A DNA stretch of 8,990 nt from DASVDK01 sp036562265 [NCBI: Thermodesulfobacteriota bacterium]. Its GTDB lineage: Bacteria > DASVDK01. Below, piece by piece: positions 1 through 5,111 of this stretch. The stretch lies in NCBI GenBank assembly GCA_036562265.1, contig DATCKS010000095.1, positions 1 through 8,990 on the forward strand. Direction: 5' to 3'. Each line of letters starts with the position of its first letter. The stretch's first letter is position 1. The notes below the pieces were generated by a model that was not told the DNA's origin, made no database searches, and saw only the letters and a list, made by a program, of their open reading frames with translations. The position numbers and the translations under genes were made by a program.

Positions 1-827
1 ACCTCGAGTACCGGCGCGAGGAGCTGTCGTCGGCCAAGGCGGCCCGGCTCGGGACGTCGGACACGAACACGGCCACGCTGCGCTACTCGTACCGGGGGTT
101 CGAGCGGCTCACGCTCATGGGGCGGGTCACCTACTCCGACAAGTTCGGCGACAGCGAGTTCGACGCCAACGACCTGCAGTTCGGCGTCGAGGCCGCCTGG
201 CGCTTCCTGCCGCGCACGACGCTTCGCCTCGACCTGGCGCTCGGACCGGACGCCGACGTGCTGCCGGCCTTCGAGGGGGAGATCGAACTCCTGCAGGGCC
301 TCTCCCTCGGGCGGGCCGGCAGCGCCGTGCTCGGGGCCGGCTACCGGTACCTCGACTTCAACCGGAACGTCCGCCTTGCCGACGACGGTACGGTTGCCGG
401 CGTCGACCCCCGCACCAGGGTGCACATCTTCACCCCGTCGATCGCCTGGTACACGCCGTGGCCGGTCGTCCTCTTGGTCCGCTACTACTACTCCGCGACC
501 GACTTCGAGTCGATCCCCCGGATCGGCGCCTTCCCGGGCCTCGCGGGCGGCACGGACGACACCTCCTCGATCCTCGTGCGCACGACGTTCTTCCCCGAGG
601 CGCGGCTGTCGCCGTTCGTCGCGTACGCCCGCGGCGTCGAGTCCTTCTCGACCGCCGCGCAGCTCAGGGGCCTCACGACCGACACCTACGCCGGCGGCGC
701 GACCCTCAGGCTCGGGCCCCGCTTCGGGCTCCGCCTCCACGTGGAGTACCAGGACTCCGGCCGCGACACGGCCGGCGGCGCCATCAACCAGACCAACGTC
801 GTCGTCGGGACGTTCGTCTCGTGGTAA
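1..827 (+). CDS. YaiO-like outer-membrane beta-barrel protein, C-terminal part (5' end outside window)
   Basis: The reading frame is open from base 3 of the window, so the start and any signal peptide lie upstream; the first internal ATG (117) falls inside conserved-looking barrel sequence and is not taken as the start. About 274 residues are visible. They alternate short amphipathic strands rich in Tyr, Arg, Phe and Gly (for example GAGYRYLDF, TPSIAWYTPW, VLLVRYYYSATDF) with polar turns, and the protein ends in FVSW. A terminal aromatic residue after an alternating strand is the usual C-terminal signal for BAM-dependent barrel insertion. The GYRYLDF and TPSIAWY segments and the company of a HEAT protein and a GT2 synthase recall the YaiO family, often found in exopolysaccharide loci. 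YaiO proteins have no firmly established biochemical role; a part in polysaccharide export or modification is inference. The outer-membrane barrel is well supported, the family name less so. Confidence 0.75.
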   Translation, partial: LEYRREELSSAKAARLGTSDTNTATLRYSYRGFERLTLMGRVTYSDKFGDSEFDANDLQFGVEAAWRFLPRTTLRLDLALGPDADVLPAFEGEIELLQGLSLGRAGSAVLGAGYRYLDFNRNVRLADDGTVAGVDPRTRVHIFTPSIAWYTPWPVVLLVRYYYSATDFESIPRIGAFPGLAGGTDDTSSILVRTTFFPEARLSPFVAYARGVESFSTAAQLRGLTTDTYAGGATLRLGPRFGLRLHVEYQDSGRDTAGGAINQTNVVVGTFVSW

Positions 828-1909
828 GCCTCGTCGGGCTCACCTGGCTGCTCGCGGCCGTGGTCGCGCTCCTCGCGGCCACCGTTCTGGGCCTTCGGAG
901 CCTGCGCGAGGCGCGCGAGCGCCGCAGCATCGAGCGCAAGGCGACGCTGCTGCCGGCCGTGCGGGCGCTCCTCACCGACCCGAACACGACGCCCGACGAC
1001 CTCGCCGCCTTCTGGCGCCGGTCGGGCGCGCCCGAGTCGGTCGCTCGCCTGCTGCTCGACGAGGTCCGCACCCTGGGGCCGGGGCCGCGCGCGGTGGTTA
1101 CGGGGGCGTTCGAGGCGGTCGGCCGGGTCGATCGCGACCTCGCCGCCCTGCGCTCGCGCAGGTGGTGGGTCCGGGCGGCGGCGGCCGACCGCCTGCGCCG
1201 CCTCGCCGTGCCGCGCGCCGCCGACGCGCTCCTCGAGCGCCTGCGCGACCGGCACGAGGAGGTGCGCCTCGTGGCGGCGCGAGCCCTGGCCGATCTCGGC
1301 GACATGCGCGTCATCCGCCCGCTCCTCGCTTCGCTCTCCGGCTCCTCGCGCTGGGCGGCCATCCAGGCGGCCGCCATCCTCACGACGCTCGGGCCCGCCG
1401 CGGCCGACACGCTGATCGCCGTCCTCCGCGAGGAGGCGACCCACGCCGGCGGCGATCCGCGGCGACTCCGCCTGCTGCTCGACAGCCTGGCCGAGGCGGG
1501 GGGCCGCGACGCCGCCGGCACCGTGGCGGCGTTCCTCTCGCACCGCGACCCGGACATCCGCGCCCGCGCGGCGCGCGCCCTCGGCCGCCTCGGGGCGCCC
1601 GACGCGGCCCGCCTGCTGCGACAGGCGCTCGACGATCCGGCCTGGCCGGTGCGGGCGCAGGCGGCCGCCGCCCTCCTCGAGGCGCCGCTCGACGCCGGGA
1701 CCCTCGACGCCCTCGCCCTTCGCCTGTCCGACTCGGCCTACTGGGTGCGGCTGAACGCCGCCGAGACGCTCGGGTACCACACCGACCGCCGGGCGCGGCA
1801 GCGGCTCGTCGCGGCGCTGCGGTCGCCCGATCCCTTCGCCTGCCAGGCGGCGCTTCGGGTCCTCGACGCCTCGGCCGGCCTGCCGCGGGTCGCGGCGGCC
1901 GGCGAGTAG
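821..1909 (+). CDS. Membrane-anchored HEAT-repeat protein
   Basis: The chosen start is GTG at 821, which overlaps the stop of the barrel gene by 7 bases and places a clean membrane anchor at the very N-terminus (residues 4-25, VSLVGLTWLLAAVVALLAAT). The frame is open further upstream, but that part is a shadow of the barrel gene. A basic, charged stretch follows the anchor, fitting a cytoplasmic body. From about residue 114 to the end (362 residues) there are tandem helical repeats of roughly 30 residues with the HEAT/PBS-lyase pattern, such as WVRAAAADRLRRLA, VRLVAARALADLG, IRARAARALGRLGAPDA, VRAQAAAALLEAP and VRLNAAETLGYH. HEAT arrays are protein-binding scaffolds without catalysis. The tight coupling to the glycosyltransferase 8 bases downstream suggests that it organises or regulates the synthase; that partner is inferred. 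The only Shine-Dalgarno candidate is a weak GGGA about 9 bases ahead, so translational coupling is likely. Confidence 0.85.
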   Translation: MVSLVGLTWLLAAVVALLAATVLGLRSLREARERRSIERKATLLPAVRALLTDPNTTPDDLAAFWRRSGAPESVARLLLDEVRTLGPGPRAVVTGAFEAVGRVDRDLAALRSRRWWVRAAAADRLRRLAVPRAADALLERLRDRHEEVRLVAARALADLGDMRVIRPLLASLSGSSRWAAIQAAAILTTLGPAAADTLIAVLREEATHAGGDPRRLRLLLDSLAEAGGRDAAGTVAAFLSHRDPDIRARAARALGRLGAPDAARLLRQALDDPAWPVRAQAAAALLEAPLDAGTLDALALRLSDSAYWVRLNAAETLGYHTDRRARQRLVAALRSPDPFACQAALRVLDASAGLPRVAAAGE

Positions 1910-1911
1910 GA
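1908..1911 (+). promoter_or_regulatory. Shine-Dalgarno AGGA of the glycosyltransferase gene, overlapping the preceding stop codon
   Basis: The stop codon TAG of the HEAT gene (1907-1909) runs into AGGA, followed by 6 bases and then GTG at 1918. This spacing supports GTG 1918 as the start of the glycosyltransferase and points to termination-reinitiation coupling between the two genes. Confidence 0.55.
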
Positions 1912-1917
1912 CGCGCC

Positions 1918-3357
1918 GTGTCGGACCTCGCCGCCCTCCTCGAGCGCGTCGTGACCGGCTGGAGCCACGGGGTCCTGGTCTACTTCGTGGCGCTCCACAC
2001 GATCTACCTCGTCATGTGGGTGCTCTCGCTCCGCACGGTGGTCGCGCACATCCGCGGCCGGCGCTTCCGCGACATCCTGGCGCTCTACCAGTCCCGCCTC
2101 ACGCCGCCGGTCTCGGTCATCGTCCCGGCCTTCAACGAGGCGGCCAACATCGTGGCGAGCGTCCGCTCGCTCACCCGGCTCTCGTATCCCGAGTACGAGG
2201 TCATCGTGGTGAACGACGGCTCGACGGACGATACGCTCGAACGGCTCGTCGCCGCCTTCGACCTCAAGCCGGTCCCGCTCACGAGCCGCCGGGAGCTGCG
2301 CACCCAACCGGTGCGGGCGGTTTACCAGGCGGCCGGACCGGTCTCGCTCCTGGTCGTGGACAAGGTCAACGGCGGCAAGGCCGACGCCCTCAACGCCGGC
2401 ATCAACGTGTCGCGCTACCCCCTCTTCTGCGCGACCGACGCCGACAGCGTCCTCGAGGACGACGCCCTCCTCAAGGTCGTCGCCCCCTTCCTCGAGCACC
2501 CGGACGAGATGATGGCCGTCGGCGGCAGCGTCCGCATCGCCAACGGCTCGACGATCGTCGACGGCCGCGTCGCGCGCGTCGGGCTGCCGCGCGAGCCGCT
2601 CGCCATGTTCCAGATCGTCGAGTACCTGCGGACCTTCCTCACCGGCCGCATGGGGTGGAGCGCGCTGCGGAGCCTCCTCATCATCTCCGGCGCCTTCGGC
2701 CTCTTCCGGAAGGCGGCCGTCGTCGCGGCGGGCGGCTACCGCACCGACACCGTCGGCGAGGACATGGAGCTGGTCGTGCGGATCCACCGGACGCTGCGCG
2801 AGCGGCGGATCCCCTACCGGATGGTCTTCGTCCCCGACCCCATCTGCTGGACCGAGGCCCCGACGACCCTGGCCGGTCTCGAGCGCCAGCGCAACCGCTG
2901 GCAGCGCGGGCTCATCGAGAGCCTGGTGGCGCACCGGCGGATGTTCGCCAACCCGCGCTACGGCGTGATCGGCCTGTTCGCCATGCCCTACTTCGTGCTC
3001 TTCGAGATGCTCGGGCCGGCCGTGGAGCTCTCCGGATACGTGATGGTGGCGATCGCGGCGGCGGCCGGCCTGGTGGACGCCTACTTCCTGCTGCTCTTCT
3101 TCGTGGTTGCCTTCCTGACCGGCGCCTTCCTCTCGATCGCCTCGGTGCTCCTCGAGGAGATGGCCTTCCATCGCTATCGGGGCCTGCGCGCCCTCCTGCG
3201 GATCCTCGGCTACGGCCTCCTCGAGCCGATCTGCTACCGCCAGCTCATGGCGGTCTGGCGGACCCTCGGGATCGTCGACTACCTGCGGCGGCGCAACGAC
3301 TGGGGGGCGCAGAGCCGGCGCGGCTTCGTCTGGCGCGAGGGGCCGCGGGTGCCCTAG
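1918..3357 (+). CDS. Processive-type family 2 glycosyltransferase (membrane-embedded polysaccharide synthase)
   Basis: The gene encodes 479 residues from GTG 1918; the frame is open far upstream, but only because it shadows the two preceding genes. Layout: an N-terminal membrane helix (about residues 17-38), a GT-A catalytic domain (about 62-335), then hydrophobic helices at about 349-415 and a basic C-terminal tail. All GT2 synthase signatures are present: VSVIVPAFNE (65-74), VVNDGSTDD with Asp100, the NGGKADALN donor-binding segment, the metal-binding DAD at 174-176, the catalytic-base motif GED at 280-282, and QRNRW at 324-328, the (Q/R)xxRW motif of processive enzymes. This set is shared by cellulose, poly-N-acetylglucosamine, hyaluronan and NodC-type synthases, so it should use a nucleotide sugar to elongate a beta-linked polymer at the inner membrane. 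The sugar cannot be told from sequence. No PilZ c-di-GMP domain is visible. Confidence 0.9.
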   Translation: MSDLAALLERVVTGWSHGVLVYFVALHTIYLVMWVLSLRTVVAHIRGRRFRDILALYQSRLTPPVSVIVPAFNEAANIVASVRSLTRLSYPEYEVIVVNDGSTDDTLERLVAAFDLKPVPLTSRRELRTQPVRAVYQAAGPVSLLVVDKVNGGKADALNAGINVSRYPLFCATDADSVLEDDALLKVVAPFLEHPDEMMAVGGSVRIANGSTIVDGRVARVGLPREPLAMFQIVEYLRTFLTGRMGWSALRSLLIISGAFGLFRKAAVVAAGGYRTDTVGEDMELVVRIHRTLRERRIPYRMVFVPDPICWTEAPTTLAGLERQRNRWQRGLIESLVAHRRMFANPRYGVIGLFAMPYFVLFEMLGPAVELSGYVMVAIAAAAGLVDAYFLLLFFVVAFLTGAFLSIASVLLEEMAFHRYRGLRALLRILGYGLLEPICYRQLMAVWRTLGIVDYLRRRNDWGAQSRRGFVWREGPRVP

Positions 3358-3396
3358 AACGGTTCGGGGATCGGCCTTCCGGGTCGCCGCCGGGAC

Positions 3397-3420
3397 GGAC
3401 CCGGCCCGGGCCTCGGGTCC
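3397..3420 (+). terminator. Possible rho-independent-like hairpin after the glycosyltransferase gene
   Basis: A perfect 7-bp inverted repeat, GGACCCG (3397-3403) and CGGGTCC (3414-3420), lies 40 bases after the glycosyltransferase stop, with a loop that itself contains the palindrome GCCCGGGC. No T-run follows, so it could slow or end transcription only as a U-tract-less hairpin. In DNA this GC-rich such repeats also arise by chance. Confidence 0.3.
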
Positions 3421-3559
3421 GCTCGCGCCGGCCGGGCGCCTCGCGCACGCGCAGGTTCCGCGCCGCTGTCGCCTTTCCGGGCCGCAGCCGACCCGTCCCC
3501 GCGCCTCACCCCACGGGGATCCACGCAGGAGCGGGCCCGGCGGGCTTCGAGGCGCGAGG

Positions 3560-3576
3560 CGGGCCGGTACGGCCCG
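3560..3576 (-). terminator. Possible terminator hairpin downstream of the small minus-strand gene
   Basis: A perfect 7-bp stem, CGGGCCG and CGGCCCG, closes a GTA loop about 32 bases past the stop of the 102-residue gene. It is compact and would be very stable as RNA in either direction. There is no T-tract, so its role as a terminator is inferred from position only. Confidence 0.3.
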
Positions 3577-3608
3577 ACCCCGACGGCCAGGGCCTCACCG
3601 CCGCGGGA

Positions 3609-3917
3609 TCAGAGGTCTTTGAACGTCTTCCAGGCGCGGAACTTCTCGGGCGTGCGGCTGGGGTGGCTCGCGAACGTCTTGCTGATCTCCAGCATGGCGT
3701 CCATGAGCTTTTCCTTCCTGGGGTGCCCTTCGGTCATCCGCTCGGCCATCTTGAGCTGCGCGTCGCGGAGCCCCGCGAGCTTCTCCCACTGGGAGAGGAG
3801 CTCGTCGATGAGCCGGACGTCCTCCTCGCCGAGCCCGTGACGGCGGCAGATGTCGTCGATGGCGGAGCCGAGCACGTAGTGGACGAACGTGATGGTGGAC
3901 GGGCCCTCGCCTCGCAT
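3609..3917 (-). CDS. Small soluble protein of unknown function (102 residues)
   Basis: I do not recognise a family. The protein has no membrane segment, signal peptide or cysteine-based metal site; its single Cys is in DDICRRHGLG. It looks mostly helical and charged: an N-terminal helix (about 9-25), a second around EEDVRLIDELLSQWEKLAG, a third around RDAQLKMAERM, and a fourth at KEKLMDAMLEISKTF, ending in a basic-aromatic tail RAWKTFKDL. The composition is protein-like, unlike the Arg/Pro/Ala-rich antisense frames, and the ATG sits exactly 7 bases after a perfect TATAAT on the same strand, which supports both its reality and its start. It lies 39 bases after selD on the same strand, so it may be co-transcribed with selD as well as transcribed by itself. 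A link to selenium metabolism would be guesswork. Confidence 0.7.
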   Translation of the reverse strand: MRGEGPSTITFVHYVLGSAIDDICRRHGLGEEDVRLIDELLSQWEKLAGLRDAQLKMAERMTEGHPRKEKLMDAMLEISKTFASHPSRTPEKFRAWKTFKDL

Positions 3918-3924
3918 GTCCGCG

Positions 3925-3930
3925 ATTATA
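3925..3930 (-). promoter_or_regulatory. Consensus -10 element TATAAT for a probable leaderless transcript of the small gene
   Basis: The minus strand reads TATAAT at 3930-3925, then 7 bases (CGCGGAC), then the ATG at 3917. Transcription normally starts about 7 bases after the -10 hexamer, so the mRNA would begin at or next to the A of ATG. No Shine-Dalgarno sequence precedes the ATG. A perfect TATAAT is conspicuous in such GC-rich DNA. The -35 region at the proper distance (CGGGGC) does not resemble TTGACA, which is common for leaderless promoters in GC-rich bacteria. Confidence 0.6.
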
Positions 3931-3956
3931 GCGCCTCGGGCTCGCGGGCCCCGGCC

Positions 3957-5018
3957 TCAGCGGACCTCGACCGCCGGCGGGCCGGAACGGACCTCGCCGA
4001 TCACCCACCCGCGGGCCCCCTCGGCCGCCAGGCGCTCGAGGAGGAGGTCGGTCCGATCCGGGGAGATGGTGACGAGCAGCCCGCCCGAGGTCTCGCTGTC
4101 GAAGAGGAGATCGGCCGTGAGGCGTTCGACGTCGGCGCCGACCTCGACGGGGACCGGCGCCTCGGGTCCGGTGAGGAAGGCCCGGTTGCGCGTCGCGCCG
4201 CCGCTGAGGAGGCCCCGCCGGGCGTACTCGCGCGCGCCGGGGAGCACCGGCACGGCGGCCGCCTCGACGAGGAAGCGAACGCTGCCGCCGCGCAGCATCT
4301 CGGCGGCGTGGCCGAGGAGACCGAAGCCGGTGACGTCGGTCGACGCGCTGGCGCCGCTCGCCACCATCGCCTTCGACGCCCCCTGGTTGAGCGCCATCAT
4401 GCTGGCGATGGCTGCCTCCAGGTCCTCCGGCTTCGCCTTCCCGAACTTGCCGGCCGTGGCCACGGCGCCGGTGCCGATCGGCTTGGTGAGCACGAGCCGG
4501 TCGCCCGGCGCGGCGCCGACCTTGGTCCGCACCTGCGCCGGATCGACGAGTCCGGTCACGCAGAGGCCGTACTTCGGTTCCTTGTCGACGATGGTGTGGC
4601 CGCCCGCAACGATTCCCCCCGCCTCGGCGACCTTGTCGGCGCCCCCCTGGAAGATCCGGGTGATCACCTCGGGCGGCAGTTCCGCGGGGAAGCCGGCGAT
4701 GTTGAGGGCGAGGATCACGCGCCCCCCCTTCGCGAAGACGTCGCTCATCGCATTGGCCGCGGCGATGGCGCCGAACGCGTAGGGATCGTCCACGACCGGC
4801 GGGAAGAAGTCGAGCGTCTGCACCAGCGCCACGTCGGGCGCGATGCGGTAAATCGCCGCGTCGTCGGCCGGGTTGAGTCCCACCAGGAGGTCCGGGTGGG
4901 AGTAGGCCGCAAGCGGCGCCAGGACTCGGGCCAGGTCCGCCGGACCCAGCTTGGACGCTCACCCGGCGCAGGCGGCGTACTCGGTGAGCCGGATCTTGGA
5001 CTTCCCGAAAAGCGGCAT
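3957..5018 (-). CDS. selD: Selenophosphate synthetase (selenide, water dikinase), selenocysteine-containing
   Basis: SelD makes monoselenophosphate from selenide and ATP, the selenium donor for selenocysteine and selenouridine. From ATG 5018 the frame gives 353 residues if TGA at 4961-4959 is read as selenocysteine 20. The N-terminus then reads IRLTEYAACAG-Sec-ASKLG, matching the family's catalytic segment (E. coli IRLTQYSHGAGCGCK, with Cys17 and Lys20 essential), so Sec20 replaces the catalytic Cys and Lys23 is the conserved Lys. Further family marks: PADDAAIYR with Asp53, TLDFFPPVVDDPY with Asp70, AAANAMSDVFAKGG with Asp93, AGGHTI, LTKPIGTGAVAT, STDVTGFGLLGHAAEM and DSETSGGLLVTI. Metal and ATP ligands are thus intact. 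The GTG at 4883, from which a plain reading would start, falls in the middle of LLVGLNPADD and would delete the active site. The gene is 88 bases after glnD and 39 before the small gene. The product is cytoplasmic and about family length (E. coli 347). Confidence 0.95.
4930..4950 (-). promoter_or_regulatory. Bacterial SECIS-type hairpin within the selD coding sequence
   Basis: Counting bases after the UGA, positions 9-17 (GCUGGGUCC) pair with 21-29 (GGACCUGGC): seven Watson-Crick pairs and two G-U wobbles, closing the loop GGC. The loop begins 17 bases after UGA and its first two bases are G. Bacterial SECIS elements sit immediately 3' of the UGA, with the apical loop about 16-37 bases away and a G among the first loop bases, where the elongation factor SelB binds. 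The fit is good; the fold was drawn by hand, without energy calculation. Confidence 0.75.
4959..4961 (-). other. selD: In-frame TGA decoded as selenocysteine (codon 20 of selD)
   Basis: The codon lies between GCC-GGG (Ala18, Gly19) and GCG-TCC-AAG (Ala21, Ser22, Lys23). Homology to SelD continues without a break on both sides, the base count keeps frame, and the codon aligns with the catalytic Cys of Cys-type SelD proteins. Selenocysteine at this position is established for SelD of several bacteria and archaea. Cys17 upstream makes a CxxU pair. Confidence 0.93.
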
Positions 5019-5024
5019 GGGCCC

Positions 5025-5030
5025 ATGGTA
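5025..5030 (-). promoter_or_regulatory. Candidate -10 element (TACCAT) for a leaderless selD transcript
   Basis: The minus strand has TACCAT at 5030-5025, then GGGCCC, then the selD ATG at 5018. This TANNNT hexamer at 6 bases from the ATG has the geometry of a leaderless promoter and parallels the TATAAT before the next gene. There is no Shine-Dalgarno sequence ahead of the ATG. The -35 candidate at 17 bases is CGGACG, sharing only GAC with TTGACA. It is weaker evidence than the downstream TATAAT, because TANNNT can occur by chance. Confidence 0.35.
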
Positions 5031-5082
5031 GCGCGGCCACCGGGCGCCGTCCGGGACGCGCGCCACGCCGGGGCCGGCCCAC

Positions 5083-5111
5083 GGAAAATGGAAAGGCCTG
5101 ACCCCGTCAGG
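5083..5111 (-). terminator. Hairpin plus pyrimidine/T-rich tract at the end of glnD (terminator or repeat remnant)
   Basis: On the minus strand, CCTGAC (5111-5106) and GTCAGG (5102-5097) form a perfect 6-bp stem around a GGG loop (5105-5103), followed at once by CCTTTCCATTTTCC (5096-5083), the most AT-rich patch nearby. The glnD stop TGA is inside the first stem arm. A stem followed by T-rich sequence is the layout of an intrinsic terminator, and would separate mutS-glnD from selD. The T-run is interrupted, so termination may be partial. Confidence 0.45.

Larger units (their letters stand above)
3358..3608. other. Convergent intergenic spacer, 251 bases
   Basis: The spacer lies between the plus-strand glycosyltransferase gene and the minus-strand small gene. 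I find no coding sequence with credible composition, no tRNA-like fold and no direct repeats. Apart from the two GC hairpins listed separately I see nothing in it. Its convergent position makes it a natural place for terminators of both transcripts. Confidence 0.6.

Noticed and set aside
376-1917. The glycosyltransferase frame extended upstream to ATG 376
   Set aside because: The extension is antisense-like Pro/Arg/Ser-rich sequence overlapping the barrel and HEAT genes; the real protein begins at GTG 1918 behind AGGA.
3560-3611. Read-through of the TGA stop of the 102-residue gene as another selenocysteine
   Set aside because: The sequence after the stop becomes low-complexity Gly/Pro/Arg/Ala-rich with no homology; the hairpin at 3560-3576 lies at about 33 bases, but nothing around the TGA resembles a redox site.
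3957-4883. selD starting at GTG 4883 (308 residues)
   Set aside because: That GTG is the Val of LLVGLNPADD in the middle of a conserved segment, and the product would lack the catalytic residue and Lys.
4959-4961. selD as a pseudogene with a nonsense mutation
   Set aside because: The stop is TGA exactly at the catalytic Cys position, homology is unbroken on both sides, all other active-site residues are intact and a SECIS-like hairpin follows.
3595-5082. A minus-strand 495-codon frame over selD, overlapping its 5' end without any in-frame stop
   Set aside because: Considered as the real upstream part of selD via a frameshift, but its sequence has no SelD motifs. The N-terminal SelD motifs are in the proper selD frame across the TGA.
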